Below, in pieces: positions 11,240-21,500 of a DNA stretch of 64,000 nucleotides. A model generated the notes under the pieces. It ran no database searches. It had not been told where the DNA came from and saw only the letters and a list, made by a program, of their open reading frames with translations. The position numbers and the translations under genes were made by a program. The stretch spans positions 6,572,001 to 6,636,000 of the forward strand of contig NC_080677.1 of assembly GCF_030445035.2 (NCBI RefSeq), given 5' to 3'. The stretch comes from Dasypus novemcinctus. Its lineage: Eukaryota > Chordata > Mammalia > Cingulata > Dasypodidae. Each line of letters starts with the position of its first letter. Within the stretch, counting starts at the first letter, position 1.

Positions 11240-11850
11240 AGTATTTTTCAAGCACATTCTAAATGTTAGACTTTATTTCAGTCACAAGAGATATAGTAAT
11301 AAAATAAAGTGGACCTCACCCCTGAGAATATAAAATTTAGGGTCCATTGCAGAAAATTACATAATATCAGATGCTTTAAAGAAAATAGCAGTATCTGGTG
11401 ATAGATGATGATAGGGTCAGCTATTTTAGATTAAGTAGTCATGGAAGGCCACTCTGAGAAACTGTCATTTTAGTAGAATAGAACATAAGGGATATAATAG
11501 AACATTATATTAATGAATTAAAGTTACCGGACAGGTAATGAGTGTGTGTGTGGGGGTTGCTTAGCTCAGTGGAGAGACAATAAATAGACACTGTTAAGTT
11601 TGAAAAGTTTTGTGTAAATTCATAAATGCAATGACAAGGAGAAAGTGAGGGGCAAAATAAGAGAATGAACAATGTTTTGGGGAACATGATAAATAAAGAG
11701 AAGATTTCCATTTTGGAAGAGATACTGTTCTGGGAAGCTTCATGTAAGGAATAGAGAATTGAAGGGCAAGTGTGGATTTTAAGAGTAGTGGGATATGGTG
11801 GAATGCACATACAAGGGCCTGAGGCTGAGTAAAGGTCAGGGTATGGAAAT
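11240..11850 (+). mobile_element. L2 fragment, sense
   Basis: L2 landmarks run in order: 'agtcacaagagatatagtaa', 'agtagtcatggaaggccact', CTGAGAAACTGTCATTTTAG, then 'tacaagggcctgaggctgag' near 11811. Minus-strand open frames across 11505-11810 are shadows of this repeat. Confidence 0.7.
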
Positions 11851-13029
11851 AAACACCAACTGAGTTTGGTTGGAGGGTAGGATAAATGAAAGAGATTAAT
11901 GGAAAAGCATGTCCATCTCCATCATTATGCTATGAAGATTTTGATAATAGAAAATACCTATATTCATCTCAGTATCGATAGAACCTGAATCATGACAGCT
12001 ATTCAACAAAACCTGGTTAAATAAAACAATGAATGTTTCATGAAGAGATCAGTTAAAAAACCAGTATTTGAGTTCTGTCTTTAAAACCCACTTCCTGCCA
12101 CGTGACTCACCTTGGTGAGTCACCATTAACTTTCCAGCATCTCAGCTTCCTTTTCCATTTATTGTTAATTATTAACAAATGGTTACCATTTTCCAAAGAC
12201 AAATTGCTTAAAGGAATGAGGACAAAATCAAGAGGTTTTCCAATATTCAAAGACACCGAAAAATTTCCTGTCATATCTCTTTGCAAAGAAAGAATGGATG
12301 ATATCTTTAAGCACTAGATATCCATCTAGTGGGGGAAGACAAAGGAAACAGCACTTAAAATGAAATCGGTTCTATAAGAAGAAACGTATGAAAACTAAAG
12401 CTCAACTAAAATCAAATATGTAACAATTCTTTCTAACATGTAGAATTCTTTTCTAGGATGTAAAGCAACTTTCAAATCTATATGGCTATATCTTTTCTAT
12501 ATCTATATTTACATCTATATAATTATATTATTATTGGTTTGCCAACTTTAAATCTGTTTATCTTCTAATTTCCTAGAACCTTTTCCTTATTTTTTCACAT
12601 TCATAAGACCTGAATTTTGTACTGTCAGAAGACATAAGTAAATTAAAGTTGGTAATAACGTGTGCCTGTTAAATGCATTTAGGCTACTATTTAGGAGATT
12701 GAGTCAATTCAACCAGAAAAGTGTGGTGTAAAAAATTGCTTAGCCTTTATGAATGTACTAGGGAGAGATAATCCATGGTGGATGTCTTAGCTCAGCTCAG
12801 TTCCTAGGTGAATAAAGCACAGCATAACATTACAATAGATTTACTGGTAGTGTCTAATCATTTTGAAAGATACTTAGGTCATGAAGGTTGATAAAGAAAA
12901 GCCTTAATTTTCTGTCTTAATTTAGAAGGCTTAGAAATCATGCAATGCAAAATATTAAGCTCATGATTTGGATGAAACATTCTGGAACCTTGAGACTTAG
13001 AGGGCAGTCAGTGAATTACTTCCAACAGA
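11851..13029. other. No recognised feature
   Basis: AT-rich, with a run of near-repeating tatatct/tctata steps at 12475-12530. No exon, RNA gene or repeat family recognised. Confidence 0.45.
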
Positions 13030-13170
13030 ATCACTTCTAGTTACTGTCAAAATGCAAACAAACAACCTTCCTGGACGGAATCCTTGACATAAGCACCTGG
13101 GAATCTGCATAACGCCCACAGGTGATTCTTAAGTAGGCAGAAGTTTAAGAAGTGCAATTCTAGAGATTCT
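13030..13170 (+). mobile_element. MER5-like nonautonomous hAT fragment
   Basis: The sequence shows 'cagaatcacttctag', 'aatgcaaacaaac', 'cctgggaatctgcataac' and 'aggtgattcttaagtaggca', the order of the common MER5 (hAT-Charlie) element. Terminal inverted repeats are not preserved. Confidence 0.6.
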
Positions 13171-14329
13171 ACCAGTGAAATTTATGATTATATCCATTTG
13201 TTTTGATTTTCACTTGTGGATTTTGAAATTATGATAATCATAATTGAGCTACAATTTCCTGTACTTTAAAATCTCTTTGATGTTTACTTGTCTCTCCATC
13301 TTTCATCACATAACTTGTTTCTGCTAGGTTGATCTAACAATTAGGTGTCAGAGCTCCAAAATATCTGAAGTTGGCGTCCCCAGCATAACACCTGGGAACT
13401 ACTTTTTATGAACAATGTCACAGTAGTTCAGTTTATTCTTGATTACAGAAAATGACAGATTCCATCAGTGCCACAATGATTCTCTTCTTCACTTAGAAAG
13501 GCTGTACATATTTCCTGAAAGACTTTGTGCTTCATGCCAATGTCCTCATAGGAGAGGTCATAGCTAAATACTAGGGAATATTTGATAGTGAGATATAGCT
13601 GTAACTATATTAGCAAAGACTTTCTATCTTCCGAAAAGGAGGTTGGATTGGGGTCCAAGAGAAATCTGTGGATTTCAGAGAACTTTGACAATTTCCTAAT
13701 TGAATCTAGGAGAGGCATGTCCAATATAATCCAGTCAAACATCATGCTGAAGGAAGAGGTGGTATATGGGGTAGAGAGAAAGAGAGAGGGAAAAAACAAG
13801 CGTCATTTTCAAGAGGCAGGCATACATTATGTCAGTAGAGATATTAAGGAAAGCACCTACCATAAACTGGACCTCCTTCCATTCTATTTACTAGCGGTTA
13901 GAACAATCAATAACTAAAATAGTAAAAATCATTTAGAAAATAAAGATCGTTCCACTTGAAAATTATGACGTTAAACATATCTGGATCAAGGTTGAAATAC
14001 AAAATACAACAGAAAAAGTACTAGAAAATAATAAAAACTCAACATATAAAAATGCTTTGAGGAAGAGTCACATCATAAAGACACTTAATCAGTAAGAAAT
14101 TTAAAAAAATAAATAATAAGTTACCCACCACGCAACTCAAGGAAATAATTTTTTGAGATGCATGCAGAGTTTGATAAGTTAGAAAATTGGAGGGAAAGGG
14201 GAAAGCTGCTTCTTTGAGAAATGAGGGTAATTGAAGGGACCCACAGGAATTCCCTGGTTCTTCTGCCCAGTGCAGGGAGCTGGAGGCCACACCGAGGTGG
14301 GATCATAGAAGGGAGAACGTTTTATGAAG
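13171..14329. other. No recognised gene
   Basis: The longest plus-strand open frame of the window lies here (13582-13917, 111 codons). Its product has no motif, signal or repeat that I recognise, there is no splice or promoter support, and an antisense frame of 64 codons overlaps it. I regard it as chance. The rest is AT-rich with no named repeat. Confidence 0.4.
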
Positions 14330-14790
14330 GCAGTGGAGGTCAGGAAATGGGCACAGTCTCAAATCTACCTCCTTGAAGAAAGTAGGCTAGATTTTTTATT
14401 ATTTTCTGATAAAGAGAGGTAGGGGTAGGGGTATTGGGATGCCAAGGGATACTGATGGGTTTGTTTAATTGGAAGCATGTATGCACAGGCACCAGAGGCT
14501 GGCTGGGGAAAGCACTGGGTTACAGGTTACAAACCGCATCATTAATTGCTTAATTAACACCCATTAGGAACTGACAAAGTCCAGATTGTAATACATAAAG
14601 TCATAAATAGTTCAATCCATATAGGATGATGTAGTCGCCTGGGGAGAATACAAAAAGTTGTAGATCACCTAATCAACGTTGCTAAGCGACACAACGTGGA
14701 GGGGCTAAGGACTGACAAAATCCAAGCTGGTGAGATAGGGAATGTAAATGGGTTAGTTCTCAGTGGATTGCATAGTTTTAAAAATCAAAC
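14330..14790. repeat. Unclassified repeat-like segment with an internal duplication
   Basis: 'ggaactgacaaagtccag' at 14570-14587 recurs as 'ggactgacaaaatccaag' at 14709-14726, and between them is a 'cctggggagaatacaaaaag' block. The texture recalls an old LTR, but ends are not definable, so I leave the class open. Confidence 0.35.
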
Positions 14791-15310
14791 ATAGTATTTA
14801 GAATTGAAGAAATGAGTTTCAGATATTTGTTTCTAGTTACTTTTAAAAGTTAATAATTTAGTGACCATGGTTGCTTCTTCCCATTCTGTTTATAAATCCC
14901 TCAGTCTTGCCAGGGTCAGACAAAGGGAAAGAGTGGAAACAAGAATTTGCTAGGGAAATGAAAACCGCAATTTACTTTGTGAGTAAATACAGCTTCTTGG
15001 TAATAGGTAATAAGTGCACAGCTACATTGATAAGAGTTTTTAAGAGTGAGATTACACAGTTAAAACTAAAATATCATTCATTAGCTAAATCTGAAAATTA
15101 AGGTTGCAGTGTAATATATATCATATGACCACCCTGGGTCTCTTTCATAATAGAGAAACCACCAGTAAGACTAATTTTTTAAAAAGAGAGAGAATGTATA
15201 AATTTTCCCCCAAAAAATGATAAGGTTAAAATAATTATGAAAAAGAAAAATTATCTTGAACATATGTATATAAATAAATTTGTAACCCCAGAGACCAAAA
15301 GTGGTCATAT
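14791..15310. other. No recognised feature
   Basis: AT-rich DNA with a 76-codon plus-strand frame (14871-15101) that has no recognisable feature. Confidence 0.4.
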
Positions 15311-15319
15311 GATATATCT

Positions 15320-15433
15320 ATTTGTCAGCCTTAGAACTGTAAGCTTTTACCCCAAATAAAAACTCCCTTTTGGTTTTATTTGCATAAAGATATTTGGTAT
15401 CTTTGCATTGGCAGCCCTGTAGCAAACTAAGAC
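15320..15433 (+). mobile_element. 3' end of a MaLR-like LTR, sense
   Basis: CAGCCTTAGAACTGTAAG, an AATAAA at about 15355, and TTGGCAGCCCTGTAGCAAAC followed by TAAGACA give the 3' third of the LTR class seen complete at 33060 and 61804. The 5' two thirds are missing. Confidence 0.6.
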
Positions 15434-15469
15434 ACCTAACAAATTTTAAAGCTGAGATAATCCACTTTT

Positions 15470-15960
15470 CCTCAGCTACATTGGGATATCATTTCTCACT
15501 TGAAAGATGGTAAAATACAAGTATTTGAGAATATAATCTGTTGGTTAAACTGTGGGCAACACTTTCAAACATAACATACTAATAAAATGAATAAAGTAAC
15601 AATGTTTATTGTCTAATACTTTTCCATAAGAAAGAGGGAATATAAATAAATGTAAATTTTTTTGCTTATATTTTCAAAAGAAAGAGCATAAGATTTAATG
15701 ATATCTGCTAGAGATTGCAATCAATAGGACAATGACTGGACAAGAATAGATGGGACTAGGATGAATATAAGACTGAAAATAAATTGTTATACTGTTTAAC
15801 ATCTGCACTCAGTATAAATTACTTATAATTAAAAGTTTTAATTCAACTGCATAAAAAAACTAATAAAAAGATCTAATTGCATAAAACTGTAGTGACAAAT
15901 AAAAAATAATAATTTAAATGATTCAAAAATATATTTTTAATATCCATTCCTGAGGAGATA
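15470..15960 (+). mobile_element. Old L1 3' end, sense (weak)
   Basis: The text around 15485-15575 follows the last part of ORF2 ('atatcatttctcac', 'ttggttaaactgtgg'), and 15660-15840 resembles an old L1 3' UTR ending in A-rich sequence. Divergence is high. Confidence 0.45.
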
Positions 15961-15999
15961 TGTATTATGACCAATAAAGGAGCTTATAGACAAATTCTG

Positions 16000-16910
16000 C
16001 CTGTGGCAATGGTGAGAACAAATTTACCCTCCCACCTTAAAGAACTACAGGTAGGATAAAATATACTCTACCCCAAACAACTAGAGAGTAGGATAAAATA
16101 GAGGAAACGGAGATTTTCAAGCAATGGACAAGAGACCAGACAGAAGAGTGAAACCATATTGGAGCATCCTACAAAAGCCCTAGCTCTGATGTCCGTGATG
16201 CAACACAGGGAGGGTCAACACACACAGAGACGAGAAGTTTCACTGAGTGGAGTAGACACAGTTCAGAGTTTGGGAACTCCGAGAGAGCTGGTATTTGCAG
16301 AGCGTCATAGCAGAGAGAAGCAAGCTGCATAGAGACAGAGCTCCAAAGAGCTGCAGAAGCGCCTCTTGGGTCCTGAGCCTGCACATGCATAATAAAAATA
16401 TTACTGATGTTGGGGTGGGACCGTTAAAAGCAATAGGCAAAGTAAAATTCCAGCATGAGTATAGAGCCATGAATAAAGTTCCTGTAATCCAGGGTGGGAG
16501 ACGCTAATACACAGAACACAGAATGACAAGCAGGTCCTCAAAATTATATTGTCTAATTATTGGGCCAATTTAGTCTTAAACTAAAGCTCTTCTCTTTTTT
16601 TCACCCTAAGAAAGCTTAAAGGCCTTTCTGGAAATGAACTAATTGATTCCAAGTAACTTACATTACTAGTTAAAGGAAGGCGACAACATTCCGTAATAAA
16701 CTGTGTCTGTCTGACCTCCAATATAAAATGCCAGATGCAAAGAAACAGGAAATATGGCCCAAGATTTAATGCCTAATTATAAAGAAATGCTAAAGAAACC
16801 CAGAAATGACAGAGATGGTGCAACTATGAGACAAGGACGTTAACGTATTTTTCATTTTTTCCAAGAAGTTATCCAAAAGCATAAACATAATGAGGAGAGA
16901 AATTATTTCA
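16000..16910 (+). mobile_element. Old L1 5' region (5' UTR to ORF1), sense
   Basis: Landmarks typical of L1M-type 5' sequence occur in order: 'ttttttcaccctaagaaagc', 'aaatgaactaattgattcca', 'aagtaacttacattactag', 'gccagatgcaaagaaacagg' and 'gagacaaggacgttaacg'. The piece is continuous with ORF2 sequence downstream, so this is one element with internal deletion. Confidence 0.65.
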
Positions 16911-17184
16911 TAAAATAGAAGGGGCTGAAACTCCTCCCAACTCATTCTATGAGGCCCAACATCACCCTGACACTAAAACAAGACAAAAATATCACAAGAA
17001 AAGAAAACTATTAACCATTGATCCACAAAAACACAAATGCAAAAGTCCTTAATAAAACATAAACAAATGAAATCATGCAATGTTTAAAGATTATTATATG
17101 ACAGGAACAAGTGGGGTTTATACCCAGCAACACAAAGTAAGTTTGTAATTTTGAAAATAAATTCATCAAATTTATCATATTATG
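16911..17184 (+). mobile_element. L1 ORF2 (reverse transcriptase part), sense
   Basis: Encodes decayed RT-domain sequence, with 'ctcattctatgaggccca', 'catcaccctgacac', 'aagaaaagaaaactatt' and 'gtggggtttatacccagc' in the known order. It is interrupted at 17185 by another L1 tail and resumes at about 17361. Confidence 0.8.
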
Positions 17185-17360
17185 GCCTAAAATATGACCT
17201 ATGGACTATGTTAATAGTACAATTATTCTTTCATCAATTGTAACAAAAGTTCAGCACTAAAGCAAAGTGTTAATAATGGGGGGAGGTATATAGGAATGCT
17301 GCATTTTTAGATGATTTTTCTATAAATCTGCATCTTATCTAATTAAAAAATATAAAAATA
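17185..17360 (+). mobile_element. L1 3'-tail insertion inside older L1, sense
   Basis: Starts with 'tgacctatggactatgtt', contains 'ctttcatcaattgtaac', 'aagtgttaataatgggg' and 'ggtatataggaatgc', then ends in an A-rich tail. The same order occurs at 43595-43840. It separates two adjoining parts of ORF2, so it entered later. Confidence 0.7.
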
Positions 17361-17764
17361 TGGTATTAAAAGACTCAGGAAAAGGATTTATCTAAATTTA
17401 GCCCTCATTTATGATAAAGAAGTCTCAGCATCTACCCTAAAGCACAACAGTTAATGTTAAAATATTTTCCAACTTAAATTAGTAACAGGATATCAGCTCT
17501 CACCACATTGATTTGGTATTTTACAGGACATCCTAGCAATTTCAATAGAAAAGAAAAAGAAATAAAAAGTAAAACAATTAGAAAGGAAAAAGTAAAATTC
17601 TGTATTAATAGATGACATGATTATCTCTGTAAAAATATTCTAAGGAACTTCCAGTAAAGCTTCTAGAACTGATACATGAGTTTCGCAAGGTTGCAGGACC
17701 TAAAGTCAATACATTAAATCAACTATAGTTTTATACCCCAGGAACAAAAGTCTGGAATAGAACT
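17361..17764 (+). mobile_element. L1 ORF2 continued, sense
   Basis: Continues the RT part: 'aaagcacaacagttaatg', 'gacatcctagcaatttca', 'gatgacatgattatctctg', 'agtttcgcaaggttgcagg' and 'tttatacccc'. The block at 17600-17640 corresponds to the strand around the catalytic FADD-type motif. Frames are broken. Confidence 0.75.
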
Positions 17765-18447
17765 GTCCATGTGATAGCCAGGCCCTGAGCCTCAACAGAC
17801 TAGCAACTCCTACACTCTGGTTTATTGGACTTACCCCACTCAGCTAACATGGACGTGATGAAGATCAAGCACCACACCAGAGAGCCAAGAATGCCTACAA
17901 CTGAAAGCAGGAGAATTGCATCCATCATCCATGTGGAATCTGAGCCCCCTCTTGATATAGATGTAGGGTGGGCACAACCATTCCAGGGTCCACAGGATGG
18001 AGGAATAGAGTATGGATTAGAGTGGATTTATTGATATTCTATTCATGAACTATTATGATTAGTAATCGAAGAAAATGTAGCATTGATGTGGAGAAAGTGT
18101 CCACGGTAGCTGCAGAGGGTAGGGAGTGGGAAGAAGAGATGTGATGTGGGGGCATTTTCAGGACTTGGAGCTGTCCTGGGTGGTACTGCAGGGACAGTTA
18201 CCGGACATTGTATGTCCTGCCATGGCCCACTGGGTGGACTGGGGGAGAGTGTAAACTATAATGTGGACCATTGACCATGTGATGCAGCAGTGCTCAGAAA
18301 TGTATTCACCAAGCGCAATGAATGTCCCATGATGATGGAGGAGGTTGTTGTTATAGGAGGAGTGGGGTGAGGGGGTTGGGGGGGTATATGGGGACCTCAT
18401 ATTTTTTTAATGTAACATTGACAAAATAAAGACAAAAAAAAGAGTAC
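17765..18447 (+). mobile_element. L1-tail element (about 680 bp), sense, 5'-truncated
   Basis: This non-ORF2 sequence is homologous along its length to the reverse complement of 57628-58300, sharing 'agcaggagaattgcatcc', 'tccacaggatggaggaat', 'gggacttggagctgtcctg'-type and 'gggggagagtgtaaacta' blocks. It ends in AATAAAGACAAAAAAAAG. Its insertion splits old ORF2 text. I infer that it is a lineage-specific L1 3' UTR, since variable 5' truncation and a poly-A tail are L1-like. Confidence 0.75.
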
Positions 18448-19365
18448 TTCTACCCAAAAAAAAAGCAATACGATTTACTGCAATATTGAAAAATATGGTA
18501 CACAGAAATAAATACCATGAAACACATTCACTAAAACTACAAAACATTACTGGGAGCACCTAAACAAAGGAAAAGCAAACGATAATCATGGATCAAAATA
18601 TTAAGCATTGTAAAGATGTCTATCCTCTCCAAATTGACCTCTACATGCAAATAAAATATCTATACAATTCCAGACCAGCTTCTTTTCTCACATATTTTAG
18701 CAACTTATGTGGAAATGCATCTAAGCATAAAATAGCCAAAACCATTTTGAAAGACTTAAACTACCTAATCTCAGCCTTAATATAGATCTACAATACATGA
18801 GACAATGAAGTTTTGGCATAGACTATGGCCAATCTATGTAACAAAAAGGAAGATCCATCTATTCACCATAAGATTAATTCTAGGGCATTTGTAGAGCTTG
18901 ATTAATATTTGGAAACTCAAATGCCCATCAATAGTAGAATGGAGACATTCATTCTGGTTTGCTTGCACAATTTATTCAACCAAAAAGGGGCAATTTACAG
19001 CAATACAAAAATATGGATTAATCTCTCAAATACAAAAAGTCCAGAGTCAAAATATCATAACAAGCAGCGCAAGAAGCAACAGAACCAATCTATCAAGATT
19101 AGTAAAAGGAGCAGTGGGACTAAAATAAAGTGTCTAGAAGGAGCACCTGGGAATTCTGGGATGCTGGCAATGTTTAGTGTCTTGGTCTGGGAGTGGATGT
19201 GAAATTAATGAAAATCCATTGTGGTAGGCTCGGAATGTACAGTTTGCAGATTTTAGGTCAAGACATATATATGCTCTTACATTGTGAACATACGTGAAGG
19301 TGTTCATGTATAATTTTTTTTCTATTTTTATATATGTTATAATTTCATTTAAAATGCTTGGGGAA
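18448..19365 (+). mobile_element. Old L1 ORF2 end and 3' UTR, sense
   Basis: ORF2 resumes with 'agcaatacgatttactgc' and proceeds to 'aaactcaaatgcccatca' (18913) and 'gcaatacaaaaatatggatt'. The 3' UTR follows with 'ctgggatgctggcaatgttt' and a TGTTATAATTTCATTTAAAA end. Frames are broken in several places. The whole L1 spans 16000-19365. Confidence 0.75.
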
Positions 19366-19375
19366 AAAAGAAAGC

Positions 19376-20182
19376 TGTTTTGGTTTGCTAAGCTCCTGGG
19401 AGGAAAATACTGAAATGGGTTGGCTTTCATAATAGGAATTTTTTTGGCATAAAATCTTACAGTTCTGAGGCTGAGGAAATGTCCAGATCAGGGCATCATC
19501 AGAGATGCTGTCTTACCCAAGGTCAGCCGCTGGATCCTGGATCTTGCCAGAGGGCAAGGCAAAATGGCAGGTCTGCCAGTCTCTGCTTTCTCCTCCAGGC
19601 TCACCTTCCCTTTCAACTTTGAGCTACTCTGTAAGCTTAGCCTCTAGGGGGCCTCATTGCTTCAGCTTCTCCGTGATTCCAGCCTCTGGCCTCTCTCGGC
19701 CTCCCTGGGTTTCTCTTTCTGCTGCTGTAGGTGATCCTGGAGTCTTCTGTCACAGGCAGGGGTAAAACGGCAGTTCTCTGTGTGTTTCTGATTTCAGTTC
19801 TCAATTTATATAAGATTCTACTGAGAAGATGAGGGCCCACCCTGAGTCACCATCTAATCAAAGGCCACAACCCACTGAATGGACTGGGGGAGAGGGTAAA
19901 CTACAACGTAAACTATCATCCAGGTGGTGCAGCAGTGCTCCAAAATATATTCACCAAACGCAGTGACTGTGTCACAAAGACAAAAGAGGTTGTTGATGTG
20001 GGAGGAGTGGGGTGAGCAGAGGTGGGGGGTATATGGGAAACTCTTGTATTTTTTGAATGTAACATTTAAAAAACAAAAAGAGATCATAGGAAAAAAAGAA
20101 AATAAAATAGGTTTTCGTGCACAGGAAAGGGCCAGCTCAAGAACATGATTTTGGGGATCCACAAAAAACTCGAACCAAGACT
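19376..20182 (-). mobile_element. MaLR-like LTR, minus strand, with 5-bp target duplication
   Basis: The plus strand opens TGTTTTGGTTTGCTAAGCTC (the reversed LTR 3' end) and closes at 'cgaaccaagact'. Exact AAAGC repeats flank it at 19371-19375 and 20183-20187, the duplication size of ERVL-type insertions. An L1 tail at about 19862-20100 interrupts it, and LTR text resumes with 'aataggttttcgtgcacagg'. Overlapping open frames here are shadows. Confidence 0.75.
19862..20100 (+). mobile_element. L1-tail insertion inside the LTR, sense
   Basis: Starts near 'caacccactgaatggactgg', carries 'agcagtgctccaaaatatat', 'gaggttgttgatgtggg' and 'gggggtatatgggaaac', and ends in TGTAACATTTAAAAAACAAA. It is the last about 240 bases of the family present in longer form at 17765 and 57628. 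Confidence 0.75.
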
Positions 20183-20649
20183 AAAGCATATATCCTGGCT
20201 GTGTCCCTTAACTAGGCCAACAAACAGTGCCAGCCACATAGTGGGAAACCCTAGGAGCTGAAGTGGCATCAGAACACTGTGTGTCACAAAAAGGAATACA
20301 TGGTCCTTAGAAGAACTGCAGATTCCACATCTAGGATGTGAAATGCATAGATTCAGCCTGAGGCATTTTGTTTGATCAAAGAGAAATGGAATAATTGTAA
20401 GAAGATGCTGGCACTAACTTGAAGTGGCTCTCCCTTATTTAAGATGGCTTGACTTAAGCTTCAGAATAATGTTAGAAATAGATCTAATTACGCTAAGTAG
20501 ATAAAAATCCATACTTTTCAATGAATACTAAAGTAAAAAGTGAAAATATTTTTATTTGCCACTGGCAATTTCTAGGGCCTAGTTCATTAATTGAAAATTG
20601 ATAAAACGAGAATAAATCAAGACTTTATGTGGCCTTTCTATCACCAAAT
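20183..20649. other. No recognised feature
   Basis: No exon, RNA gene or named repeat seen. Confidence 0.4.
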
Positions 20650-21500
20650 AGTTGATGTGTGAAGTTCTTTACAGAAAAACGACAGGGGAAGAAATGACAC
20701 AACTAGAAAAGTATCCTCTAAAATTGCAAATGCAATGATGGATCTGGGCAAAAATGATCAATGAATGCTGACATGGGGTTATTTAATTGATGCATCAGGC
20801 TTTCACTTCCAGACTTAATGGACCAAACTTTGCTTCACTAAAAATGGGGTAACTGGACACTATATACCATATGGTTTGATGAATTAGCAAGTACACTGCA
20901 CTACTCTATAATAGTTATGGCCAAAAATTAAGCCTGAAACTTATTAAGCCTCTAGATCTGAGTACTAGTTTACAGCAAATTCAGAAGCTATAGGAAAACA
21001 TTAAATGACACCATGAGAAAACTTTCAACTAAATCCAACATATGGTGTATTCCACTGGAAAATGAAATGTAAAATAAAGGAACGGGGAGGGAATGTTTTA
21101 GAAGGAAAAAAATGACTTAAAGACCCTTAAAACAAATTTTAGATTTTGACCCTTGTTTGGATCTTAATTTTATAAAGAAAGAGAGACATTTTTAGGCAAA
21201 CATGGAAATATAAATATATGCTGGGTACTCGATATTGAGAAATTATTTTTAATTTTTAAAGTGTACAAATGGCATAGAACTATACAAATATGACTTTATA
21301 AAAGGGTACAGTGAATACAGAAAAAATGGCATATCTGATATTTGCATTAAAATACTTTAGCAAAAGAAATGGGCCTGACATTTTTAAAAAGATGAGCAAG
21401 GTGTTGATTATTACTTAATCTGGATGTTGAGTTCTTAGAGGGTTCAGAATGAAATTGTTCCATTTTGAATATGTTTTAAAAATTAAATATGAAATACCCC
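20650..21500 (+). mobile_element. Old L1-type 3' UTR, sense
   Basis: A series of landmarks common in old L1 3' UTRs appears in order: 'ttaatggaccaaactttgct', 'aactggacactatatacc', 'tatggtttgatgaattagc', 'tgagtactagtttacagc', 'attattttt aatttttaa'-type block and a terminal A-rich part near 21480. Length (about 850 bases) fits a long old L1 3' end. Confidence 0.6.

Noticed and set aside
11541-11565. A tRNA-like 'gcttagctcagtggagag' A-box resemblance
   Set aside because: No B box or tRNA fold follows; it lies inside an L2 match.
13582-13917. 111-codon plus-strand open frame as a gene
   Set aside because: No recognisable domain, no splice or promoter context, an overlapping antisense frame, and a length reachable by chance in a 64-kb six-frame scan.
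18120-18400. G-rich plus-strand run (18355-18385) as a G-quadruplex regulatory site
   Set aside because: It belongs to the L1-tail family, where the run recurs in other copies, so there is no locus-specific signal.
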